Of a stretch of 64,000 bases of DNA, positions 50,359 through 58,670 are shown piece by piece. The notes beneath the pieces were generated by a model. The model ran no database searches. It was given only the letters and a program-made list of their open reading frames with translations, and was not told the origin of the DNA. The stretch covers positions 1 through 64,000 of the forward strand of contig JAKJHY010000026.1 of NCBI GenBank assembly GCA_021648845.1, written 5' to 3'. The DNA comes from Mycobacterium sp. MBM (GTDB lineage Bacteria; Actinomycetota; Actinomycetes; Mycobacteriales; Mycobacteriaceae). The position numbers were made by a program, and so were the translations under genes. The stretch's first letter is position 1. Every line of letters begins with the position of its first letter.

Positions 50359-51843
50359 CTACCGCCGGGCTGCGTGCGCGCCTGCCCGTCGCCCGAAGAA
50401 CGACCCCTCGCCCAGCTGCACCCCGCTGGCGTAGCCCTTGCCGTCGCGGGCGATGTTGGAGGCACACGCCCCCGCGGCGTAGAGGCCGGCCACCGGGCTG
50501 CCGTCGGCACGGAGCACCTCGCCGTCGAGCGACACCGTCAAGCCGCCCATGGTGAAACCCGAGTACATCGCCACCCCGAGGGTGAGGTCGAACGCCGCCC
50601 ATGGCCCGTGGTCCTGCGCCGCCAGGTATTCGGGTTGCTTGTGGAAGTCGGGATCGATTCCACGGGCTGCGTTCTCGTTGTACCGGTCCAGCGTCGCGGC
50701 CAACTTGCCGGCGGGGATGCCGAGCGCGGACTCCATCTCGGCGACCGTCTCCCATCCGTCGATGAACTTGATCAGCGGCATCTCCGGCATCTGCATGTGT
50801 GCCTCGTCGACGATGAGATACGCCGCCTGGTCCGGTTGTTCGAGGACGAAAGCCGATGTGCGCGAATGGTAGGAGTCCTCGGCGACGAAACGCTGCCCGT
50901 CCTTGTTGACGATGATGCCGGTGAGCAGGATCTCCGGCGGGTACGCCGCCGCGGTGATGAACAACTGGTCGAGGTTCTTTGCCACACCCCCGGCGGACAC
51001 CCCGAGCCGAATCCCCAGACCGTCGTCGTTGGGATTACCCAAGATGTAGGGCGCCACCATGCCGTGGTGTTTGGTCTTGCGTTCCTGGCCGAGCGCGGGG
51101 GTGTACTTGGCGACCATGTCCGGGTTCATCGCGAAGCCACCGGCCGCGATGACCACCGACTTCGCCTTGACGGCCCCGGTTTCGGTGAAGTGTTTCCATT
51201 TCACCCCGATGACGGCCCCGTCGGCACCCACGACGAGATTGGTGGCCCCGGTCTCGTATCGGATCTGCACGCCGAGCTCGGCGGCGCGTTTGAGCAGCAG
51301 GTCGATGACCATGGCCGCGCCGCCGAGTTCGCCGGGCACCGGCACGGAATGCCCGCGCGGTGCCGGCACGGCCTGCTCGTTGAACGGCCACACCTTTTCG
51401 TTGCCGGTGTAGGACAGCCCCTCGGTACCCGGCGGCACCACCACCTTGCCCGGGTAGTAGCTGCGCTCGAACTGGAATCCCAGCGCCTCAAGCCAATTGA
51501 AGTGTTCGACACTGCCGTCACAGTAGGCACGGATCTTGTCCAGTTCGGCGTCCTCGGTGACCGCGACCAGATACTTGTACATCTCGTCGGCGGAATCGGG
51601 ATGACCGGTGGCCTGTTGCACGGCGGTACCGCCACCGAGATAGAAGTGCCCGCCGGCCATCGAGGTGGTCCCGCCGGCGGCCGCGGCGCGCTCCAGTACC
51701 AGCACCCGGGCGCCGGCCGCGGCGGCAGACACCGCCGCGCACCCCCCGGCGATGCCGAAACCGACGACCACGACGTCGACGTCGTCGGACCAGTCAGCTA
51801 CATCGGCGGCCGTGCAGGTGTCCGGAATCTGTTCGAGTGTCAC
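50359..51843 (-). CDS. FAD-dependent fumarate reductase/3-ketosteroid dehydrogenase-like flavoprotein
   Basis: A 494-residue flavoprotein of the succinate dehydrogenase/fumarate reductase/KstD superfamily. The FAD motif VVVVGFGIAGGCAAVSAAAAGARVLVLE lies near residues 24-51, followed by AAAAGGTTSMAGGHFYLGGGT. The C-terminal end GLYAAGACASNIARDGKGYASGVQLGEGSFFGRRAG closes the FAD site. KstD-type enzymes desaturate steroid rings; the substrate here is not proven. The GTG at 51843 is used because AGGAG lies 7 bases upstream; the ORF to 51984 includes part of the VOC gene. It is 22 bases after the VOC gene and probably co-transcribed with it. Confidence 0.85.
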   Translation of the reverse strand: MTLEQIPDTCTAADVADWSDDVDVVVVGFGIAGGCAAVSAAAAGARVLVLERAAAAGGTTSMAGGHFYLGGGTAVQQATGHPDSADEMYKYLVAVTEDAELDKIRAYCDGSVEHFNWLEALGFQFERSYYPGKVVVPPGTEGLSYTGNEKVWPFNEQAVPAPRGHSVPVPGELGGAAMVIDLLLKRAAELGVQIRYETGATNLVVGADGAVIGVKWKHFTETGAVKAKSVVIAAGGFAMNPDMVAKYTPALGQERKTKHHGMVAPYILGNPNDDGLGIRLGVSAGGVAKNLDQLFITAAAYPPEILLTGIIVNKDGQRFVAEDSYHSRTSAFVLEQPDQAAYLIVDEAHMQMPEMPLIKFIDGWETVAEMESALGIPAGKLAATLDRYNENAARGIDPDFHKQPEYLAAQDHGPWAAFDLTLGVAMYSGFTMGGLTVSLDGEVLRADGSPVAGLYAAGACASNIARDGKGYASGVQLGEGSFFGRRAGAHAARR

Positions 51844-51865
51844 AAGTTTCTCCTGGTGGGCGCGG

Positions 51866-52360
51866 TCACTGCTGTTCGTTCTTGATGTGGTCGAAGACCG
51901 CCTGGATGTCGGGCGGGATGTAGGCGATCTCGATGAATGGCACACCGGCATCGGGCGCGCTGACGTAGGCGAAGCGCATCCCACCGGGCATCACGCCCTG
52001 CATGACGACCGGCGCGCCCGACGCCTCGGCAGCGCGCACGGCGGTGTCGAAGGCGGCGTCGTCGGCGGCCGCCATGCAGACGTGGTGCAGGCCGGGTCCG
52101 GAGGCGGCCAGGAACTCGGTGTAGATGCTCTCGCCGCCGATCGGTGCGATCAGCTCGAGCTGCATCTCACCGGCGTAGCTGAGCGAGATGTCGGCGGTGA
52201 AATCGGCGGGCTCACCGCGCAGGGTGCAGGCGTGCGGACCGAAATGGACGCCGGGCATACGTGTCCACTTCCGGGCCCCGAGCAGCGCGCTGAGCATCCG
52301 CTCGGTGGCGTCGATGTCACGGGTGACCCAGGCAACCTGGACAGGTGTCTGATTCGGCAT
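51866..52360 (-). CDS. VOC (glyoxalase/bleomycin-resistance) superfamily protein
   Basis: A 164-residue protein made of two beta-alpha-beta-beta-beta VOC modules. Visible segments are VQVAWVTRDIDATERMLSALLGARKW near residues 6-31, MQLELIAPIGG near 73, GLHHVCMAAADDAAFDTAVRAAEASG near 94-119 and RFAYVSAPDAGVPFIEIAYIP near 132. The His and Glu positions suggest a metal site as in epimerases and dioxygenases. The substrate is unknown. The ATG at 52360 is chosen because TATCCT lies 8 bases upstream on the minus strand; a GTG at 52381 is possible. It is followed by the KstD-like gene and preceded by a TetR gene. Confidence 0.82.
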   Translation of the reverse strand: MPNQTPVQVAWVTRDIDATERMLSALLGARKWTRMPGVHFGPHACTLRGEPADFTADISLSYAGEMQLELIAPIGGESIYTEFLAASGPGLHHVCMAAADDAAFDTAVRAAEASGAPVVMQGVMPGGMRFAYVSAPDAGVPFIEIAYIPPDIQAVFDHIKNEQQ

Positions 52361-52406
52361 CGCCAGTGAGGATATCGCCACTGCGCCACGATGGCTAGAA
52401 CGTGTT

Positions 52407-53123
52407 CTAGTTTGGACCGGCTTCCGGCCAAGTGCCGGCGTTGGGCGAGACGAGCATCTGCACGAGCAACCGGATCTGTCCGTCGAAGATCAGTGCCGGT
52501 TCGGTGAGGGTGTCGGGGCCATACTGGCCGAACACCTCCAGGCTGATAGCGCCCACCAATGCCGCCCACACCAGGAAGCATTGCAGCAGCACCGGATCGC
52601 CGCCGGCGAAGCCGAACTCCGCACGCACCCTGTCCAGATCGCCGGCCAGCGGCTGCGGCGCGCTGCGTCGGGGATCGGGTATGGCGCCGGCGCGGATGCC
52701 GTCGGCGACGACCGCGAACAACGAACCGACCACCCGGGTGCCGGGTCCGACCGTCAGCTCGGCCGGTGCGCGGTAGCCGGGTACCGGACTGCCGTAGAGC
52801 AGGGCCCACCGCGCGGGTTGTGCGACGGCCCAATCACGGGCGGCGTGCGCCATCGCCATCAGTCGCGCCGACCAGTTCCCCGAGACCTGCTCGGCGGCGA
52901 CATCCACTGCGTCGGCAAGTTCGGTATAGGCGTCGACGAGCAGCAGCGTCAACAGGTCGTCACGACTGGCGACGTAGCGGTACACCGCCGAGGACACCAG
53001 CCCGAGCTCGCGGGCGATGGCCCGCAACGACAACCCCGCCGCGCCGTCGGTCACCAGATGACGCCGGCCCACCTCGGTGATCTGCGCCTCGATCCGGTCG
53101 CGCGCCTGTTGCCGCTTACCCAT
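52407..53123 (-). CDS. TetR family regulator with WHG-type C-terminal domain
   Basis: A 238-residue repressor. The N-terminal HTH is LSLRAIARELGLVSSAVYRYVASRDDLLTLLLVDAYTELADAV near residues 30-72. The C-terminal domain has the WALLYGSPVPGY motif near 108-119, which marks the TetR_C_33 (WHG) group. It diverges from the DDN gene at 53224 with a 100-base promoter region that contains a perfect 17-base palindrome and a weaker second copy, very likely its operators. It may also control the VOC-flavoprotein pair, which lies 46 bases downstream in the same direction. Confidence 0.9.
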   Translation of the reverse strand: MGKRQQARDRIEAQITEVGRRHLVTDGAAGLSLRAIARELGLVSSAVYRYVASRDDLLTLLLVDAYTELADAVDVAAEQVSGNWSARLMAMAHAARDWAVAQPARWALLYGSPVPGYRAPAELTVGPGTRVVGSLFAVVADGIRAGAIPDPRRSAPQPLAGDLDRVRAEFGFAGGDPVLLQCFLVWAALVGAISLEVFGQYGPDTLTEPALIFDGQIRLLVQMLVSPNAGTWPEAGPN

Positions 53124-53142
53124 CGGCCCAGTGTGCCAGAAA

Positions 53143-53159
53143 CGAGATCACTGCTCTTG
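53143..53159. promoter_or_regulatory. Second, weaker copy of the TetR operator
   Basis: This 17-base stretch, CGAGATCACTGCTCTTG, matches 12 of 17 positions of the perfect palindrome at 53191 and lies 48 bases from it, nearer to the TetR start. Confidence 0.4.
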
Positions 53160-53190
53160 ATTACCGACGCCCGGTATGGCATCGTCAAAA

Positions 53191-53207
53191 AGAGAGCACC
53201 GCTCTCT
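53191..53207. promoter_or_regulatory. TetR operator palindrome
   Basis: Perfect 7-base arms AGAGAGC and GCTCTCT around ACC. It lies in the divergent region of the TetR gene and the DDN gene, 17 bases before the DDN ATG and just before its ribosome site (GAGGAG). A bound repressor would block DDN transcription. Confidence 0.65.
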
Positions 53208-53223
53208 ATTTCGAGGAGATGAC

Positions 53224-53664
53224 ATGACCATGCGCTACGACCGGCCGGGCACGGCCACGCGAGCCTTCAACGCAGCCATCCGACAGCTCGCCGAACTCGG
53301 CATCGGCATCGCCGGCAGCCGGGCCCTGCGGGTACGGGGCCGCGTCACGGGCGAGTGGCGTTCGGTGGTGGTCAACGTGCTCACCGTCGACGGACACGAC
53401 TACGTCGTCTCACCGCGCGGGAACACCCAGTGGGTTCGCAACGCCCGCGCCGCCGGGAGCGTCGAGACGGGACCGCGCTGGCATCGGCGCCGGGTCGGCG
53501 TGCGGGAGATCCCCGACGAGGCCAAGCCGGAGTTGATCCGTCGCTACCTGGACAGGTGGTACTGGGAGATCAAGGGTCACTCGGGCGGGTTGACACCGGC
53601 GTCCACCGACTCCGAGGTGAAGGCGATCGCCGCCTCGATACCGGTGTTCGAGCTGGCCGGCTGA
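53224..53664 (+). CDS. DDN/FDOR-family deazaflavin-dependent oxidoreductase
   Basis: A 146-residue split beta-barrel protein of the DDN group. SRALRVRGRVTGEWRSVVVNVL near residues 31-52 replaces the usual GRxSG phosphate motif with GRVTGEWR. YVVSPRGNTQWVRNARAAGSVE near 60-81 is the typical cofactor wall, and a C-terminal helix with DRWYWEIKGHSGG follows. Substrate unknown. GAGGAG before the ATG at 53224 fixes the start. It is regulated by the divergent TetR, judging by the operator. Its last 88 bases overlap the end of a serine protease gene on the opposite strand. Confidence 0.8.
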   Translation: MTMRYDRPGTATRAFNAAIRQLAELGIGIAGSRALRVRGRVTGEWRSVVVNVLTVDGHDYVVSPRGNTQWVRNARAAGSVETGPRWHRRRVGVREIPDEAKPELIRRYLDRWYWEIKGHSGGLTPASTDSEVKAIAASIPVFELAG

Positions 53665-54323
53665 GTGGCGACAGCCTCACGGATTCGCTGACCGGTCGAC
53701 TCCCACGACACCGCGGTCGGCGCCCCACCCCAGGTGCTGTTGAACAGACCGACGATCGCCGCCCGGCCATCCGGGGTCAGCGTGTAGACCGGACCACCGG
53801 AGTCACCCTTCTGACTGACCACCCCGTTACCCATGGTGAACCAGCCGTTGTTGACCACGGCCACCGTGCCGCAGCTCTCGCCGGTGATGACGCCGAAGTG
53901 ACATACCTGCTGCCCGGGCCCGCTCACCGCGTGCGCCTCATCGATCACCAGCGGACGTCCGCCGGGAAGCAACGGGTTGATCTCGACATCGTCGGCCAGG
54001 GCGATGGCACCCCAGTCGGCGATCTGATGATCACCGGTCACGGTGGCGCCATCGGGGGTGTTGTCGTCGAACAGGGCCATCGCCCCGATGACACGGCCGG
54101 CCTTGTCGGTGACCGGCCCGTCACCGCGGCAGTGCCCGGCCGTGAAGGCGGCGCGCGCCTCCGGGTCGACGAATCCCAGCGTGCACAGCGTGCTGCCCTG
54201 CCGGATCTCCATTCCCGGGTAGACGGTCACACCGGGTTCGGCGGTCGCCACGGGGGCGACGGCCAGCGCCATCACCGCGGCCGGCGCCGCAACCAACATT
54301 CCCAGGAACTGGCGTGCGCGCAT
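53577..54323 (-). CDS. Secreted trypsin-like (S1-family) serine protease
   Basis: A 248-residue exported protein. Residues 1-30 are a signal peptide ending in VATA. The catalytic triad is visible: His64 in FTAGHCRGDG, Asp103 in IADWGAIAL, and Ser near 173 in QKGDSGGPVYTL. Two Cys pairs probably form disulfides (CTLG...HC; VCHFG...SCGT). The fold resembles the chymotrypsin-like exported proteases of actinomycetes. GGAGGG a few bases before the ATG at 54323 supports that start. The last 88 bases overlap the convergent DDN gene. A dyad of TAACGA half-sites lies upstream. Confidence 0.85.
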   Translation of the reverse strand: MRARQFLGMLVAAPAAVMALAVAPVATAEPGVTVYPGMEIRQGSTLCTLGFVDPEARAAFTAGHCRGDGPVTDKAGRVIGAMALFDDNTPDGATVTGDHQIADWGAIALADDVEINPLLPGGRPLVIDEAHAVSGPGQQVCHFGVITGESCGTVAVVNNGWFTMGNGVVSQKGDSGGPVYTLTPDGRAAIVGLFNSTWGGAPTAVSWESTGQRIREAVATQPASSNTGIEAAIAFTSESVDAGVNPPE

Positions 54324-54389
54324 CGAGCCCTCCGATCCTCCACCCCACACAGGAATCGACGCTACCGGGGTGCTGTGGAATGAATCGGA

Positions 54390-54428
54390 TAACGAATAGA
54401 TCTCGTTACACCACAGGTCTCATAACGA
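54390..54428. promoter_or_regulatory. TAACGA dyad upstream of the serine protease
   Basis: TAACGA (54390-54395) and TCGTTA (54403-54408) are inverted around a 7-base spacer, and a third TAACGA lies at 54423-54428. They are 67-105 bases upstream of the protease ATG. The arrangement fits a repressor or activator site. No known regulator can be assigned. Confidence 0.4.
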
Positions 54429-54502
54429 GTCGCGTGTCACACGTGCACCACCGCGAGCGCGGGATCGACAGGATCGGCGGCACCCGACCGGCCCCCGAGG
54501 GT

Positions 54503-55909
54503 TCAGGAGTCGAACCCGAGGCCCAACTTGTCCAGGCTCTTCAACAGCACATTGCGTTTGCCTGCGCAGTGATCGGCGCGATCCAGCGACCAGCGGGTGG
54601 CCTGGATCCCGGCGCTCGCGACCGGCTCCGGGGGAAACGGCAGCGGCTTCTTGCGCACCATCTCCAGCTCGGTGCGCGCCGTGGGTTTGCCATCGAGAAG
54701 GTCAAGACAGACATCGGCGGCGAACCGGGTGGCCCCGACCCCAAGACCGGTGAAACCGTTGACATAGGCGACCCGGCCACCATGGGCGGTGCCCCAGTGC
54801 GCGCAGAATCGGGTGTTGGTGTCGATGGCCCCGGCCCAGCGGTGGCTGAAGGTGATGTCGTCGAGCTGCGGGAATGTGATGAAGAAGTGGGCGGCCAGCC
54901 GCCGGTACGTCTGCTGCCGGTCCTCGTAGACCGCGTCCACCCGCCGACCGAAATGGTAGATGGCGTCATAGCCGCCCCAGACGATCCGATTGTCGGCGGT
55001 CAGTCGGTAGTAATGGAATTGGTTCGCGCAGTCACCGACCCCCTGCCGGTTGACCCAACCGATGCGTGCGAGCTGCTCGGCCGTCAACGGTTCGGTCGCC
55101 AGCACGTAGTCGTAGACCGGCACCGTGTACCACCGGTTCCGCCGGAGCAGGCTCGGATACACATTGGTCGCCAGCACCACCTGTGCGGCGTGCACGATGG
55201 CGGTCTCGGCGCCCACCCGAAGACCGTCGCCCGATGCCTGTATCGAGTCCGCGCGGGTGTGCTCGTGTATCTGCACGCCGGCCTCCCGGCAGGCGCGCGC
55301 CAATTCGATCGCCAGCTTCGCCGGGTGCACGATGGCGCAGCTGTCGGGCTCGAAGAGTCCCGCGCGGTAGGTCGGCGAGGCCACCTCCGCGCGCACCTGC
55401 TCCTCGTCCAGATACCGGCCCTCCCCCGCCGCCGCCGATTCGGCGAGCCAGTCGACCTGATGGGGTTCGGTGGCCACGGACAACATGCCGGTCCGCTGCC
55501 ACTGCACGTCCAGATCGAGGCGCTCGATATCGGCGGCCATCCCGTCCAGGTTCTCCATGCCCATCGCCTGCAGCGTGTCGAACTCGGCCGGCCAGCGGGA
55601 CCGCCCGTTCTCGGCCCCGTGCGTCAGGCTGGCATCGACGAACCCTCCGTTGCGCCCGGAAGCCGCCCAGCCGATGCGGTTCGCCTCGATCAACACGATC
55701 CGCCGGCCGGGGTTGCGCTCGGCGGCGTGCAACGCCGCCCACAGTCCGGTGTAACCGCCGCCGATCACCAACAGGTCGCAGCGCGTCACCCCGACCAGGG
55801 CGGCATATTCGGGACGAGGGATGTCGAGCCACATCGGCGCGAATGCGGTTGCCGCAAGCGAATGTTCGACCAGCGCGGGGTCGACGGGGGCGTCGAAGAC
55901 GGTCTTCAC
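54503..55909 (-). CDS. DAO-family FAD-dependent oxidoreductase
   Basis: A 468-residue flavoprotein of the D-amino-acid oxidase/glycine oxidase (DAO) superfamily. The FAD motif DLLVIGGGYTGLWAALHAAE lies near residues 45-64, followed by RIVLIEANRIGWAASGRNGGF, where the SGRNGGF loop is typical of gamma-glutamylputrescine oxidase-like and other amine oxidases. The C-terminal FAD contact is VAYVNGFTGLGVGATRFAADVC. It probably oxidises a secondary amine or amino acid and makes hydrogen peroxide; the substrate is unknown. It starts at GTG with TAGTCT 6 bases upstream and no ribosome site. Confidence 0.85.
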   Translation of the reverse strand: MKTVFDAPVDPALVEHSLAATAFAPMWLDIPRPEYAALVGVTRCDLLVIGGGYTGLWAALHAAERNPGRRIVLIEANRIGWAASGRNGGFVDASLTHGAENGRSRWPAEFDTLQAMGMENLDGMAADIERLDLDVQWQRTGMLSVATEPHQVDWLAESAAAGEGRYLDEEQVRAEVASPTYRAGLFEPDSCAIVHPAKLAIELARACREAGVQIHEHTRADSIQASGDGLRVGAETAIVHAAQVVLATNVYPSLLRRNRWYTVPVYDYVLATEPLTAEQLARIGWVNRQGVGDCANQFHYYRLTADNRIVWGGYDAIYHFGRRVDAVYEDRQQTYRRLAAHFFITFPQLDDITFSHRWAGAIDTNTRFCAHWGTAHGGRVAYVNGFTGLGVGATRFAADVCLDLLDGKPTARTELEMVRKKPLPFPPEPVASAGIQATRWSLDRADHCAGKRNVLLKSLDKLGLGFDS

Positions 55910-55915
55910 AGAACG

Positions 55916-55921
55916 AGACTA
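55916..55921 (-). promoter_or_regulatory. Leaderless -10 element of the DAO-family gene
   Basis: TAGTCT on the minus strand, exactly 6 bases before the GTG at 55909. Confidence 0.5.
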
Positions 55922-55949
55922 CGGGGTCGGCGGCCGGTGCGTAGCCTCT

Positions 55950-56870
55950 TCAGGCTGCGCCGCTGGGTGCCGGCTGCTCCGCCTCCCGCGGCGCCCAGCC
56001 GGGCGGACCGAACGTGTAACCGAGCTTGTCCCGCCAGCGTTTCGCCGCGCGGATGTCACGGCCGATCGCGACGTACTCGTGGGTTTGCAGCGTCCAGATG
56101 TTGAACGTGTCCACCTGCTTGGTCAGCCCGTAGTGCGGGCGGAACGTCTCGTCCCGGTAGGTGCCGAAGATGCGATCCCACAGGATGAGGATGCCGCCGT
56201 AGTTCTTGTCCAGGTATTCCGGATCCATCCCGTGGTGCACCCGGTGGTGCGAGGGCGTGTTGAAGACGAATTCGATTGGCCGCCAGAGCTTGTCGATGCG
56301 CTCGGTGTGCACCCAGAACTGGTAGATCAGGTTCACCGAGAAGCTGGCGAACACCATCCAGGGTGGCACACCGAGCAGCGGCAACGGAATCCACATCAGG
56401 ATCTCGCCGCTGTTGTTCCACTTCTGCCGCAGGGCGGTGGCGAAGTTGAAGTACTGGCTGGAGTGATGTGCCTGATGCGTCGCCCAGACCAACCGGACCC
56501 GGTGCGCGACCCGGTGGTAGGCGTAGAAGAGCAGATCGACGCCGACGAGCGCGATCACCCACGTGTACCACTGATCCGCGGGCAGCTGCCAGGGCGCCAC
56601 ATAGGCGTAGAGCGCGGCATAACCGAACAGCGCCAGCAGCTTCCAGGCTGCGGTGGTGGCCACCGAGACCAAACCCATCGACAGGCTCGTCCAGGCGTCG
56701 CGGCGGTGATAGGCCCCGGCCGGGGTGCGGTCGCCCGATTCCAGGTGCACCAACTTTCGCGCGGCGGTCCACTCCAGCACCAGCAGCAGCAGGAAAAACG
56801 GGATCGCGAACAGCACCGGGTCACGCATCTGCGGCGGCAGCGCGTCCAGCACGCTCAGCAGCGCATCCAT
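55950..56870 (-). CDS. Sterol desaturase/fatty acid hydroxylase family di-iron membrane protein
   Basis: A 306-residue integral membrane protein with about four hydrophobic helices. The His clusters of the di-iron site are present: YHRVAHRVRLVWATHQAHHSSQ near residues 117-138 (HxxxH and HxxHH) and TPSHHRVHHG near 200-209. The family inserts oxygen or double bonds into lipids, including sterols, carotenoids and alkylglycerols. The sequence does not reveal the substrate. It starts at ATG with TAGGCT 6 bases upstream and no ribosome site. Its neighbours, an amine-oxidase-like flavoprotein and a carboxylesterase, do not clarify the role. Confidence 0.88.
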   Translation of the reverse strand: MDALLSVLDALPPQMRDPVLFAIPFFLLLLVLEWTAARKLVHLESGDRTPAGAYHRRDAWTSLSMGLVSVATTAAWKLLALFGYAALYAYVAPWQLPADQWYTWVIALVGVDLLFYAYHRVAHRVRLVWATHQAHHSSQYFNFATALRQKWNNSGEILMWIPLPLLGVPPWMVFASFSVNLIYQFWVHTERIDKLWRPIEFVFNTPSHHRVHHGMDPEYLDKNYGGILILWDRIFGTYRDETFRPHYGLTKQVDTFNIWTLQTHEYVAIGRDIRAAKRWRDKLGYTFGPPGWAPREAEQPAPSGAA

Positions 56871-56876
56871 GGCGTG

Positions 56877-56882
56877 AGCCTA
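56877..56882 (-). promoter_or_regulatory. Leaderless -10 element of the sterol desaturase-family gene
   Basis: TAGGCT on the minus strand, 6 bases before the ATG at 56870. A short hairpin (TCGGCG/CGCCGA, 56893-56909) lies just upstream and may end the carboxylesterase transcript. Confidence 0.5.
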
Positions 56883-56929
56883 AACCCCGGAATCGGCGCT
56901 CGACGCCGAGCTGCGGACACCCAACCTGG

Positions 56930-58540
56930 TCATCGGAAACTGAGCACTTCGCTGCCCCATGTCGCACGCTGCACATGGTCGGGGTCATCGGCCAGCACAT
57001 CGTCGGCACCGATCAGCAGGGTCGCGCGGTCGTCGTCGCGATACGGACGCCAGCGCACATCGGCCGGTCCGGCGTCGGGCTCGCCACCGGCGGCAAAGTG
57101 GCACCACCGAGCCCGCATGCGACGCGATACCGCCTTGCCGGTCGCCATTCCGCCCAGCTTGAACGTCGGGTCCTTCGGTCCGGCGACCAGGTTGCCCCAA
57201 ACATAGGGCAGTTCGGTGGCGTGCGCCCCGCCCAGGCGCAGCGCCCGCAACATCGGGGTTGCCCAGTCGAACCGGTAGAGGTACACCGGCGCGATTCGGT
57301 TGTGGCCCTCGGCGAACCAGATCGACGGCATCCGGAAGCCGACATCGCGGGCCACCCCCATCCCGGGCTTTTTCCCACGTCCGCGGTACACGGCGCCGAT
57401 CTCGTCCTGGCTCGGGATCTGCAGACCCGGCTGCTCGGCGGCGATTGCGGTGAACATGTCCGTGATCGCCTGCGGGGTGATCGGCAGCAACGGCGAGCGC
57501 ATCCAGCGGAACAATGCGGCCTCGTGCTCGTTGGTCCCGATGATCAGCGGGACCTCCAGCGTGCGACCGGCTCGCGCCAGCTGCACCGGATAGTCGGGCA
57601 CCAGGTCCCCGTCCACGATCGGGACGAACGCCAGAGTCCCCGGCGCCCGTTGCGGGACATCGTTGAACAGGTGTTTGGACGCGGCGACCAAGGCCGGCAC
57701 GGGCAGGTTCGGCAGCTGGCCGGCATCGCTGTGCGACAGGCCGAGTTCGGTGAGGAAGTCGCGCGCGATCCGCCGGCCCCGGCTCTGGTCGTACACCGAG
57801 GTGACCGGTGAACTCTGGGCAATGGCCCGATGGAAGAGGCCGGCTGCGGCCGGACTGGCCAACAGGGTGGTCACGATGCCGCCGCCGGCGGATTCACCGA
57901 ACAGGGTGACGCGGTCGGGGTCACCGCCGAAGGCGGCGATATTGTCCCGCACCCACTGCAGCGCGAAGAGCACATCGCGCAGCCCATTGTTGGTGTCGAA
58001 ACCGTCGCCGCAGTCGGACAGATCCAAGAATCCGAATGCCCCGAGGCGGTAGTTGACCGTCACCACGACGACGTCATCGCCGATGGCCAGTTCCCGGCCG
58101 TGATAGAGCGGCTGCGCGGCCGAGCCCAGGACGTAGGCGCCGCCGTGCACCCACACCAGGACGGGCTTGGCGGCGGCCCCGCCCGCACATTCCCCGTCGC
58201 TGCGCTCGCCCGTACATTCCCCGTCGCTGCGCTCGCCCGTACATTCCCCGTCGCTGCGCTCGCCCGCACAAGGCACCCAGATGTTCAGGGTCAAGCAGTC
58301 CTCGCCCTGCGGCGCACCCAGGTCGAGCGGGATCCGGGGATCGGTCGGCTGCGGGCACACCGGTCCGACCACACTGGCATCGGCCGGTTCGGTCCAGGGC
58401 TGTGGCGGTTGCGGTCTGCGCCACCGGAGCGCACCGCGCGGCGGCGCGGCGTATCGGATACCGAGCCAGGCCGAGACGATGCCGTCGCTGATACCGCGCA
58501 CGGGTCCGTTGCCGGTATCGACAATGAGCGGGTCGTTCAT
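56930..58540 (-). CDS. Type B carboxylesterase
   Basis: A 536-residue esterase of the carboxylesterase/para-nitrobenzyl esterase family. The oxyanion motif VWVHGGAYVLGS and the nucleophile elbow LFGESAGGG near residue 215 are clear. An acidic residue in IIGTNEHEAALF and a His in GGAHATELPYVWGN complete the triad. GEDCLTLNIWVP near 90 is the family N-terminal signature. Between that signature and the HGG motif a 9-residue unit (TGERSDGEC) is repeated three times. This is a DNA-level expansion inside a surface loop and should not touch the active site. AGGA 6 bases before the ATG at 58540 supports the start; there is no signal peptide. Confidence 0.9.
   Translation of the reverse strand: MNDPLIVDTGNGPVRGISDGIVSAWLGIRYAAPPRGALRWRRPQPPQPWTEPADASVVGPVCPQPTDPRIPLDLGAPQGEDCLTLNIWVPCAGERSDGECTGERSDGECTGERSDGECAGGAAAKPVLVWVHGGAYVLGSAAQPLYHGRELAIGDDVVVVTVNYRLGAFGFLDLSDCGDGFDTNNGLRDVLFALQWVRDNIAAFGGDPDRVTLFGESAGGGIVTTLLASPAAAGLFHRAIAQSSPVTSVYDQSRGRRIARDFLTELGLSHSDAGQLPNLPVPALVAASKHLFNDVPQRAPGTLAFVPIVDGDLVPDYPVQLARAGRTLEVPLIIGTNEHEAALFRWMRSPLLPITPQAITDMFTAIAAEQPGLQIPSQDEIGAVYRGRGKKPGMGVARDVGFRMPSIWFAEGHNRIAPVYLYRFDWATPMLRALRLGGAHATELPYVWGNLVAGPKDPTFKLGGMATGKAVSRRMRARWCHFAAGGEPDAGPADVRWRPYRDDDRATLLIGADDVLADDPDHVQRATWGSEVLSFR
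58191..58265. repeat. 27-base tandem repeat inside the carboxylesterase gene
   Basis: The string GTCGCTGCGCTCGCCC occurs at 58196, 58223 and 58250, a 27-base period that keeps the frame. The core differs by one base from the repeat in pgsA2 but is read in another frame there. Confidence 0.9.
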
Positions 58541-58658
58541 GTTGTGTCCTACCTTCCGTCCTTCCACGGTACGCATGCGTTCCACACAGTGTGCGGACCT
58601 GGCCCCACCCCGACTGGATTCTGCGAGCCCCGACAGACCGCCCCAGGCCGAACGCGGC

Positions 58659-58664
58659 TAGGCT
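58659..58664 (+). promoter_or_regulatory. Leaderless -10 element of the SMR pair
   Basis: TAGGCT followed by 6 bases and the ATG at 58671; no ribosome site. Confidence 0.5.
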
Positions 58665-58670
58665 GCCGCG

